Shown one piece after another: positions 57,211-64,000 of a stretch of 64,000 bases of DNA. The DNA comes from Nocardia sp. (lineage in GTDB: Bacteria > Actinomycetota > Actinomycetes > Mycobacteriales > Mycobacteriaceae). The DNA lies in the NCBI RefSeq assembly GCF_025465275.1, contig NZ_JAODNK010000025.1, positions 1-64,000 on the forward strand, in the 5' to 3' direction. Under the pieces are notes generated by a model, which did not search any database, was not told where the DNA came from, and saw only the letters and a list, made by a program, of their open reading frames with translations. The position numbers and the translations under genes were made by a program. Each line of letters begins with the position of its first letter. Position 1 is the first letter of the stretch.

Positions 57211-58274
57211 CTACCGCAATCGCTATCGCCGAACCTGTCGACGCCGCCTACGTTCCGGCCACACTGGACCCGCTCGATGCCCTGGTGCGCTACACGCAGA
57301 TGCTCGCCGTTGCGAAGGAATTCGCCGAGTACATCTGCATGACGCCGATGGTCCCGGCCATCTACCAGGGCAAGCCCAAGCACGCGACCGTCGCAATCCT
57401 GCACGGTGCCGAACTCGGATTGAACCCGCTGCAATCGCTGCAACAGATCTTCACAGTCCATGGGATGCCCGCGATCTACGCGCGGACCATGGTCGCTCTG
57501 CTCAAGGCAAAGGGCCACCGATTCAAGACGGTCGAGGCCGGACCCGACCGGGTCATCATCACCGGCACCTCGCGCGACGGCCGCGACACCGAAACGAGCG
57601 AGTGGACGATCGAGCGCGCCGACCGGGCGGGCTATATCCCGAAGCTCGACCCCGAGACCGGCGAGTACGTCAAGAACAGCAACGGCAAGCAGGCCGGGAA
57701 TACCAAGTACCTCACCGAGCCCGAAAACATGCTGTGGGCCAAGGCTGCGGCGACTGTGTGCCGTCGCCTCGCGCCTGACGTGCTGCTCGGGATCTCGCGC
57801 ACCGTCGAGGACCTCGAAAGCGAGCCCGAGCCGATCCATGTGCAGTCCGAGCGAGTATTGCCCGCCGAGGTGCTCGCCGCGAGTGCGCCGGCCGATCCTG
57901 TCGCGGCGGTGCAGACCTGGACGCCGCCCGCTGAGCCCGCAGAATCGAGCGTGAAACCGGAATCCGAGCAGGTCACGGACTCGGCTAAGGCCTCTCCCGA
58001 GGTGCCCACCGAGAAGCCGTCTACCCGCATCCAGCAGCGGAAGATCGCGCGCCTGTTCAACGAGCGGGGCGTCGAGGACGACGCCGTGAAGCTGGTCGCC
58101 GCCGGCACTTTCCTCGGCCGCGAGATCACCTCGGCGGACGCCATCACCTTCGACGAGGCGATTCGGCTGCTCGCTCACCTTGAGGAGCTGCCGATCGCGC
58201 TCGACAGCGTTGCCGAAGCAACGGGCGACTGGGCCAGCGATCGAGCCGACCTCGAGGGCGGTGAACAGCAGTGA
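57207..58274 (+). CDS. RecT-family single-strand annealing recombinase
   Basis: HATVAILHGAELGLNPLQSLQQIFTVHGMPAIYARTMVALLKAKGH...ENMLWAKAAATVCRRLAPDVLLGI. Confidence 0.82.
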   Translation: MTTAIAIAEPVDAAYVPATLDPLDALVRYTQMLAVAKEFAEYICMTPMVPAIYQGKPKHATVAILHGAELGLNPLQSLQQIFTVHGMPAIYARTMVALLKAKGHRFKTVEAGPDRVIITGTSRDGRDTETSEWTIERADRAGYIPKLDPETGEYVKNSNGKQAGNTKYLTEPENMLWAKAAATVCRRLAPDVLLGISRTVEDLESEPEPIHVQSERVLPAEVLAASAPADPVAAVQTWTPPAEPAESSVKPESEQVTDSAKASPEVPTEKPSTRIQQRKIARLFNERGVEDDAVKLVAAGTFLGREITSADAITFDEAIRLLAHLEELPIALDSVAEATGDWASDRADLEGGEQQ

Positions 58275-58606
58275 GCGCGCAGATTCCGCCGATGAGCGAC
58301 GACGAGGCGCGCGCACCGGCGAGCCTCTGGGAAGTCGGTTTCGAGTACCTCGTCGATTCCATGCGCACCCAGGCCACGTACACCGACCGTGCGCACGCGG
58401 CGCAAACGGCGCTCATGTTCTTCACTGCTGCGCAATCGCGCGCCCTGCTGGACCTCGGCGCGCTCGTTGCCGAGCAGCGCAAAGCGAATGTGATCGCAGC
58501 GTTCGAGGCTCGAGTCATCAAGGACGACGCCGAGTACATCCAAGCCCGCGAAACCGTGCGTGCGGTTCTCGGCCTCGATACCAATTCGACAGGACGGCCC
58601 GAATGA
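58271..58606 (+). CDS. hypothetical phage protein
   Basis: ORF between recT and clamp-like gene, start/stop overlaps. Confidence 0.5.
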   Translation: MSAQIPPMSDDEARAPASLWEVGFEYLVDSMRTQATYTDRAHAAQTALMFFTAAQSRALLDLGALVAEQRKANVIAAFEARVIKDDAEYIQARETVRAVLGLDTNSTGRPE

Positions 58607-59343
58607 ATACGACCATCACCGTCGGTACCGCCGACTTGCGCCAGGCCCTCGTTGCCGTCCGGCCGCATGCGTGCAGTGACAAGGACTTTCCGGAGATCAA
58701 CCGCATTCGGCTGACCGTCGGCACCGGGCACGTCACGGTGTCCGCGACCGACCGATTTACTGCGGCGCTCGCGGATGTGTCCGTGTGGGATCACGACGGC
58801 GAGCCCGTCGAAATCGTCGAGCTGCTGCGCGATGACGTGGCGAAGCTCCTGTCGATCTTCGGTGCCCCCGGCAAGGATTCCAGCGACGAAGGTCCGCAAT
58901 ACCTGCTGCGACTCAAGATCGGCGTCGACCAGGTGGAGGCCGTCGACTGCTCGGGGCTCGATGTCGGCGTCGGCCGCGAGTACCTGTTTCCGCGCCTCGC
59001 CACCGAGGATGCGCTCAACGTGGTGCCCCAGCTGATCGAGCGCGCCCATTTCGGTCAGCTCGTCATGGTCAACGACATCACAGATCTGACTGTCAGCGGC
59101 GACCACCTCGCCCGCTGGAAGGACGCCGCGAAAGCGTACGGCGAGCGGCTCACTGTCGAGACTCGCCAGGGCCTCTCGACGCGCTCGACAACGGTATTCA
59201 TCCGGTGCGGCGAGTCGTTCCTCGGCGCGATGGTTTCGCAGCCGCTGCTCGATGAGGACAAGGACAAGGCCCGCGGGTACGCCGATCGCTGGAGCGCACG
59301 CCTGCCCGAGATCGCCGCCGCCGCACCAGTTTCCAGCACCTAG
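58603..59343 (+). CDS. DnaN-like sliding clamp (short phage form)
   Basis: VTVSATDRFTAALADVSVW resembles clamp [12 protein letters not shown]; overall strand pattern clamp-like. Confidence 0.7.
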   Translation: MNTTITVGTADLRQALVAVRPHACSDKDFPEINRIRLTVGTGHVTVSATDRFTAALADVSVWDHDGEPVEIVELLRDDVAKLLSIFGAPGKDSSDEGPQYLLRLKIGVDQVEAVDCSGLDVGVGREYLFPRLATEDALNVVPQLIERAHFGQLVMVNDITDLTVSGDHLARWKDAAKAYGERLTVETRQGLSTRSTTVFIRCGESFLGAMVSQPLLDEDKDKARGYADRWSARLPEIAAAAPVSST

Positions 59344-59435
59344 GCCCTCGACCGTGATTCGCGCCGGACGTTCAGCGTGAGCGTCCGGCGGCGACCCGAA
59401 CTCGGGATTGCCTCAATACGAAAGGAGGACGGCAG

Positions 59436-60371
59436 ATGGCACGTATCCGGACTATTAAGCCCGAGTTCTGGGACTCGCCCGGCATCGAAACCATGCATCC
59501 GTTCTCGCGGTTGCTGTTCGTCGCCATGTGGAACTGGGCCGACGACTGCGGCCGAGGCAAGGCCGAGGCCCGCGAACTCATGGGTTTCGCATTCCCTCGC
59601 GACGAAGACATGACGCTCGCGGTGTTTCGTGGGTACCTCGGCGAAGTCCGCCGAGTCTTCGGAGTGCATTTCTACAAGGTCGCCGGACGCTCGTATTACG
59701 CCATCCCGTCCTGGGACAACCACCAGAAGATCGACAAGCGCTCTGGTGCACGGTGGCCCGGGCCCGAGGAGGGCGACGAGTACGAACCGGCTACGAACCG
59801 CCCAAGCAGCTCAGAATCTGCGCAGGTGGAGGTCGATTCGGAGAGTCTCGCCGAGCCCTCGGCGGAACCCGCCGAGTCTGCGCCGAGCCCTCGGCGGATG
59901 CCGGGCGCTGGAACAGGGGAACAGGGGAACAGGGGAACAGATAAAGAACAGCCCCCCTCACCCCCCGCGGCCACCTCACTTGCGCTCGTGCCCGCGAAAC
60001 CGAGCGGGGGCAAACAGATCGCGCAGCGGCTCAACGCAACCGCGCGCAGCGCACCAGCGCATCAGATCGCGGTCGCGTTCAACGACAGCCTCGATACGCC
60101 GATCGAATCGGGCCTACTCGCGAAGGTCGGCATCGAAATCGACAACTGCCTCCGCGCCGGGATACCGCCGCTCGCCATCGCGGCCGGCCTCAAAGCCTGG
60201 ACTGCCTCGGACTCGTGGAGTCCCACGCAGATACCGAATTTCGTGCACAAGGCCACCAACGCACGAGGCCGGCCCGGTCGATCCAAACCCACCGAAAGGG
60301 CAGTCGACGCCATGACCGCCGCCGAGGAACTTCTACGGGAGGTGACAACCCATGGACATCGCAGCCAGTGA
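59436..60371 (+). CDS. Phage replication initiator / replisome organizer-like
   Basis: MARIRTIKPEFWDSPGIETMHPFSRLLFVAMWNWADDCGRGKA; RBS gaaaggagg upstream. Confidence 0.75.
   Translation: MARIRTIKPEFWDSPGIETMHPFSRLLFVAMWNWADDCGRGKAEARELMGFAFPRDEDMTLAVFRGYLGEVRRVFGVHFYKVAGRSYYAIPSWDNHQKIDKRSGARWPGPEEGDEYEPATNRPSSSESAQVEVDSESLAEPSAEPAESAPSPRRMPGAGTGEQGNRGTDKEQPPSPPAATSLALVPAKPSGGKQIAQRLNATARSAPAHQIAVAFNDSLDTPIESGLLAKVGIEIDNCLRAGIPPLAIAAGLKAWTASDSWSPTQIPNFVHKATNARGRPGRSKPTERAVDAMTAAEELLREVTTHGHRSQ
59912..59940 (+). repeat. 8-bp tandem iterons AACAGGGG x3.6 inside initiator gene
   Basis: aacaggggaacaggggaacaggggaacag. Confidence 0.9.
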
Positions 60372-60876
60372 GGCCGCCATCCGCGCCGCCGCCGCGGCCT
60401 GGTCCCGCGCCCGCATCTACGACGACAAGCTCGGCGACGCCGACAAGGCCAGACTCGCCGCATGGGCCGAGAGCATTGAGCGCTGGGAGCTGGACGCGCC
60501 GGACCTGGTCGAGGGCGTTATGCGCTACTACGAGAGCAACACCGAGGGCCGCACGATGGGCATCGGCGATCTGCTGCACCATGCGCGCGAGCACCGGCGC
60601 CAGCGGGCCGAGCGCGAAAAGGCCGCCCAGAGCGGCGATGCCACCTCGCTGCCCGCTGGGACCGGTCAATATGCGGGACTGCCGATCAGCGCAACTGGCG
60701 CGCCCGTCAGGGCTGCCTACGACGTTGCGGGCGCCGTGGACCGCCAATGCCCGAATTGCGATGCCGCAATAGGCGACCCGTGCACCTCGGCGGCCGGCCT
60801 CGGGCAACGCATTCCGTGCCTGGCCCGCATAACCGGTCGCTCGGCCGCTGTGCACGTCGTAGGACACCGATCATGA
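60352..60876 (+). CDS. phage zinc-binding protein, probable replication accessory
   Basis: C-terminal CPNCDAAIGDPCTSAAGLGQRIPCLARI Cys motif. Confidence 0.6.
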   Translation: MDIAASEAAIRAAAAAWSRARIYDDKLGDADKARLAAWAESIERWELDAPDLVEGVMRYYESNTEGRTMGIGDLLHHAREHRRQRAEREKAAQSGDATSLPAGTGQYAGLPISATGAPVRAAYDVAGAVDRQCPNCDAAIGDPCTSAAGLGQRIPCLARITGRSAAVHVVGHRS

Positions 60877-61286
60877 CCGCCGCCATCCTCGAACTGCCCT
60901 GGACAGCACCGCCGCTCACGCTCAACCAGCGGCGCGCGACGAAGGGCGCGATGTTCGCGCACGCCCGGACGGTGGCTGAGGTCCGCGGTACGGTTCACCG
61001 CCTCGCACAGGGCGCCCAGCTGCCGCGCGATCTCGCACACGTCACGGTGCAGCTGCACTATCGGCCGCGCGACAACCGCCGACGCGATACCGACAACCTT
61101 GTTGCCACCCTCAAACCGGCCTGCGATGGGCTCGCCGCCGGTACGGCGAAGTATCCCGGGTATGGCCTTGTCGCAGACGACATCCCGCGATTCATGGCGA
61201 AGCCGGAGCCGATCATTCACCCCGCAGAGCGCGGCAAGGTCGGCGCGCTGTGGCTTGAGATCACCTGGGATACCGAGGAGGCGTGA
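60873..61286 (+). CDS. RusA-like Holliday junction resolvase
   Basis: RRRDTDNLVATLKPACDGLAAG...YGLVADD RusA DxDN-type motif. Confidence 0.82.
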   Translation: MTAAILELPWTAPPLTLNQRRATKGAMFAHARTVAEVRGTVHRLAQGAQLPRDLAHVTVQLHYRPRDNRRRDTDNLVATLKPACDGLAAGTAKYPGYGLVADDIPRFMAKPEPIIHPAERGKVGALWLEITWDTEEA

Positions 61287-61288
61287 TC

Positions 61289-61954
61289 ATGGCCGACACC
61301 GACCACTTGTTTCTCAATCGCGCCGACATCAGCGCGCTTCAGGAGTTGCTCCGCCGAATACCGGCGCTCGCCGAGGATTTGGCCGTGACCGAGACCAAGC
61401 AGGGCCGCGTGAGCAAGTCCGGACTCGGCTCGGTACGTCGCGGCCGGCACCGCACCGCCCTGCCGATGCACCTCGGCGCGTACGAGGCCGCGGAGTTCCT
61501 GCGGAACTCGCTCGGGACGTGGATACGCCTGGTGTGCGAGCAGCGGGCCGTCGAACTGCCCGCGGTCGACAACCTGATCGGCGCCGCGCGGTGGCTGAAC
61601 CGGCACGTCTACTCGCTCGCGATGACACCCGGCGCCGAGGCCGCGCTCGACGATATCGAGGCCGCCGTCGCGGAATGCAAGTACATGATCGACCTGCCGC
61701 CCGAGGACTCGATCGTTATTGACCCAGCGCGGCTCGCCGCGGCCAACTCGAGCATTCTCACGGCCTACCAGGTCGAGAAGATCGCGACCCAGCTCGGCGA
61801 GATCGGCAAGGGCTTGAACCGAGATCGCGTGCGATATCTGGCCAAGCACGGCCTGAAGGACTGTGGGCGAGACGGAGATACGCGGTTCTACAGGTTGGGC
61901 GACGTGCTCGTCTCGCACGTACAGCACAAGGTCAGAGGGAAGGGGACCGCATGA
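61289..61954 (+). CDS. hypothetical phage protein
   Basis: Intact ORF in polycistronic run. Confidence 0.55.
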   Translation: MADTDHLFLNRADISALQELLRRIPALAEDLAVTETKQGRVSKSGLGSVRRGRHRTALPMHLGAYEAAEFLRNSLGTWIRLVCEQRAVELPAVDNLIGAARWLNRHVYSLAMTPGAEAALDDIEAAVAECKYMIDLPPEDSIVIDPARLAAANSSILTAYQVEKIATQLGEIGKGLNRDRVRYLAKHGLKDCGRDGDTRFYRLGDVLVSHVQHKVRGKGTA

Positions 61955-62310
61955 CCGAGAACCGGCCACCCATCGCAAGCGAGCACTACCTACGCCTGCG
62001 GATTCTCGCGAAGCTGGGTTGCACCGGCCTGGCCCCGACGATCACCCTTGAGGACGCTGTCGCGCTGCAGGCCCTGCTGAATGCGTGGCTGTGGGCGGAC
62101 CCAGTTCAAGCGCGCGAGTGCTACGTAACCGTATCCGGGCCGATGGTGCGGACGCTGTGGACGGGCGTGCAGTACGGCGTGAACCGCCTCGCGATCCCAC
62201 TGGACATGCCCCCGGACGATGCGGAAAAGATGTCCGACATGCTCGGCGAGGCGGCCGAATTCGCGAGGATGACGAACAGGCCGGACGGAATGGGAGAATC
62301 GGCCATATGA
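61951..62310 (+). CDS. hypothetical phage protein
   Basis: ATGA-coupled ORF. Confidence 0.5.
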   Translation: MTENRPPIASEHYLRLRILAKLGCTGLAPTITLEDAVALQALLNAWLWADPVQARECYVTVSGPMVRTLWTGVQYGVNRLAIPLDMPPDDAEKMSDMLGEAAEFARMTNRPDGMGESAI

Positions 62311-62768
62311 GGATCTGGGACCAGGTGCGTGCGTATCTGCCTGCGCGACTTCGCGCGTCCCAGATCGAGCCGCAGGTAGATTCCAACCGCATCGACTTCA
62401 TCGAGGCCCACCTCGATGAGGACTCGATGGCTCTGTTTGGGCAGCGGCGCTGGCCCGAGGAGGGAATTGCGCACCCAAGAACAGGCGAACGCATCTACCA
62501 AGATGTCAGTTCTACCGCGCCCAACGAGGCCTCCATCCGTGTCCGTCTGGGCAATGGAGGAGTCGAAACAATCACCGAGGCCGACGATCCGGAGACGTAC
62601 CTGGAGATCGTCAACGCCCTGCCGTTCGCGGACGGAGTCGAGCGCGAACTCCGGCACTACGTTGCTTTTCGTTGCGTGCTCGACTACGTGCGTGCGCCGG
62701 AGAACGCTAAGAACCGCGCGGTGATGGAGGACCAGTTGCTGCGCCCGATCGCCTACATCTGGCGCTAA
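62307..62768 (+). CDS. DUF6221-like protein
   Basis: IDFIEAHLDEDSMALFG ... ENAKNRAVMEDQLLRPIAYIWR. Confidence 0.65.
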   Translation: MRIWDQVRAYLPARLRASQIEPQVDSNRIDFIEAHLDEDSMALFGQRRWPEEGIAHPRTGERIYQDVSSTAPNEASIRVRLGNGGVETITEADDPETYLEIVNALPFADGVERELRHYVAFRCVLDYVRAPENAKNRAVMEDQLLRPIAYIWR

Positions 62769-62842
62769 CCGAGCGCAATAACAGCCTCGACAGCGCGCCC
62801 TGCTTGACAACCGTTGTCCCTGCATGTGTTCTTAGTCTGAGC

Positions 62843-62876
62843 AAGGAGTGCACCCAAGATCGGGTAGCACTCCTTT
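62843..62876 (+). terminator. Rho-independent terminator at end of early operon
   Basis: AAGGAGTGC...GCACTCCTTTTT stem-loop. Confidence 0.8.
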
Positions 62877-62920
62877 TTCGTTCCCATAGGCCTGCAGCGC
62901 GTTCACACCCGCCGCGCCCC

Positions 62921-63046
62921 TTGTCCCTCGTAGTCCAGCGGCCGAAGACGGCGCGCGTGTCCGGTGCGAGGCCGGCCTGCCCATGGGTTGGGGCAGGCGA
63001 ATAGTCCCCATCGCGCAGGCACGGGTTCGAATCCCGTCGAGGGCAA
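62921..63046 (+). other. Aberrant tRNA-like element (T-arm, acceptor and D-arm present, ~50 nt excess sequence)
   Basis: TTGTCCCTCG....CGAGGGCAA acceptor-like pairing; ACGGGTTCGAATCCCGT T-arm; GCCTGCCC/GGGCAGGC internal hairpin. Confidence 0.5.
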
Positions 63047-63075
63047 CCCATCTCGCCATCTGATGAAGGAGCACC

Positions 63076-63177
63076 ATGGTTACTACTCTGTCCGCTGCTG
63101 CCCATTCCGTTGACTGGTCGCTCATCGGCCGCGCTGTGCTCAACCTCGGCGCTGCGCTGCTCGGCGCGATCCTGTGA
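63076..63177 (+). CDS. 33-aa hydrophobic small protein
   Basis: gaaggagcacc RBS then MVTTLSAAAHSVDWSLIGRAVLNLGAALLGAIL*. Confidence 0.5.
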   Translation: MVTTLSAAAHSVDWSLIGRAVLNLGAALLGAIL

Positions 63178-63257
63178 CGCTGCATCACCCGATTCTCGTT
63201 CTGCCGCTCTGGTGGCCGAACGTGCTGGACTGCTGGACCTTCGGGCCTCGGTACTGA
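63174..63257 (+). CDS. 27-aa overlapping small ORF
   Basis: GTGA overlap; VTLHHPILVLPLWWPNVLDCWTFGPRY*. Confidence 0.35.
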   Translation: MTLHHPILVLPLWWPNVLDCWTFGPRY

Positions 63258-63261
63258 CCCA

Positions 63262-63600
63262 ATGAGTCGGGCACGCCTGCGCGTCTGCTGCGTCGCGGGC
63301 TGCCCGCAGCTACAGGCCGCGCCACGATGCGGCAGCCACCAGGCCGCCGAGGAGCGACACCGGCAGCTGACCACACCCACGAAGGTGACCCGCGACCACG
63401 CCGAGCGACAGCGACGCGCGGCCGCGGTGCGAGATCATCGCGAGCGGCATGGCGATTGGTGTCCCGGCTGGCAACGGCCGGGGCACACGTCGACGGACCT
63501 CACGGCCGACCACCGGCGGGCAATCGCCGCCGGCGGGCGACCCGACGGTCCACTCGGCGTACTGTGCCGAAAATGTAACTCGCGCAAGCATATTCGATGA
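63262..63600 (+). CDS. HNH endonuclease
   Basis: CCVAGCPQL..., WCPGWQRPGHTSTDLTADHRRAIAAGG...LGVLCRKCNSRKHIR. Confidence 0.82.
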   Translation: MSRARLRVCCVAGCPQLQAAPRCGSHQAAEERHRQLTTPTKVTRDHAERQRRAAAVRDHRERHGDWCPGWQRPGHTSTDLTADHRRAIAAGGRPDGPLGVLCRKCNSRKHIR

Positions 63601-63788
63601 ACGCAGTCAAGTGTTTGCTGAAGGAATGCCGAAAACTAGCGAAGTCCGACATCGCTTCCCTTCGGCTACGCGAACTACCCAGGGGGGGTACCCCTTTGGG
63701 CCCCAGACCGCCACCTACGGGGAGGGCACTCGGGGGTTTGGAGGGTTCAAAGGCTCCGGACCGAGCGGTCCAGTCCGGCGGCCGAACC

Positions 63789-63811
63789 ATAGCGAAGTCA
63801 GACTTCGCTAT
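63789..63811. repeat. Perfect 11-bp inverted repeat, with a related copy at 63637-63657
   Basis: ATAGCGAAGTC-a-GACTTCGCTAT; ctAGCGAAGTCcGACatcgctt. Confidence 0.8.
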
Positions 63812-63929
63812 CGCGCAACCATCCGGTTAACCTTGGTGCTCAACGGATCTCGCCCTCGTCCATGCCGAACGGTTACCCCTCACCCTCGGACCCGGTAGCC
63901 TCAGGCATTGCCTGAACGAGGGGGATGCC

Positions 63930-64000
63930 TTGGGTGCATCGAAACAGCCGCGGATGATCATCGCCGTGGCCGCGGCCGTCGTAGTGGCTGCCGGCCTAGC
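63930..64000 (+). CDS. start of a signal-/TM-containing protein, truncated by window end
   Basis: TTG start LGASKQPRMIIAVAAAVVVAAGL. Confidence 0.4.
   Translation, partial: MGASKQPRMIIAVAAAVVVAAGL

Larger units (their letters stand above)
49590..64000. mobile_element. Temperate prophage (left end at tRNA-Ala 3' end; right end not in window)
   Basis: Integrase next to tRNA-Ala; repressor/cro-like divergent pair, xis-like, RecT, clamp, RusA, HNH. Confidence 0.85.

Noticed and set aside
62707-63105. Minus-strand ORF containing GCPRRDSNPCLRDGDYSP
   Set aside because: Typical mistranslation of a tRNA T-arm region, not a protein; instead supports a tRNA-like element.
63600-64000. attR for the tRNA-Ala prophage
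   Set aside because: No copy of the tRNA-Ala 3' end seen in the last 400 bp; the right end is presumably outside the window.

Overview
High-GC actinobacterial (Nocardia-like) chromosome segment spanning the replication origin. About 1-49.6 kb is chromosomal. It starts with assorted metabolic genes: an ABC ATPase, a decayed DUF222/13E12 gene, M13 peptidase, XRE/DUF397, pirin, MFS, DUF4185, and pxpCBA. The conserved origin-proximal block follows: pcnA, mutT4, DUF6049, murJ, sigM/anti-sigma, trxB, trxA, cwlM, GNAT, parB, parA, rsmG, khpB, yidC, yidD, rnpA, rpmH, dnaA, oriC, dnaN, recF, dciA, gyrB, gyrA, DUF3566, tRNA-Ile, DLW-39 and tRNA-Ala. From about 49.6 kb to the window end there is a probable temperate prophage inserted at tRNA-Ala(TGC). 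It carries a tyrosine integrase, a coiled-coil protein, a 7TM/XRE pair, a divergent repressor/cro region with operators, xis-like genes, WhiB, a PD-(D/E)XK nuclease plus RecT, a DnaN-like clamp, a replication initiator with iterons, RusA, and HNH. No attR is visible in the window. Most notable signals: (i) nine CTCGAG palindromes within about 340 bp of oriC, many spaced by about 11-bp multiples and mixed with DnaA boxes, plus a DnaA-trio-like unwinding element; (ii) a tRNA T-arm/minihelix mimic just after gyrB sharing 25 bp with tRNA-Ala; (iii) three diverged tandem copies of the pxpA 3' end; (iv) a 7TM+XRE module between int and the repressor; (v) an aberrant tRNA-like element with a ~50-nt insertion near the phage HNH gene. 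All calls come from reading the sequence; no database search was run.
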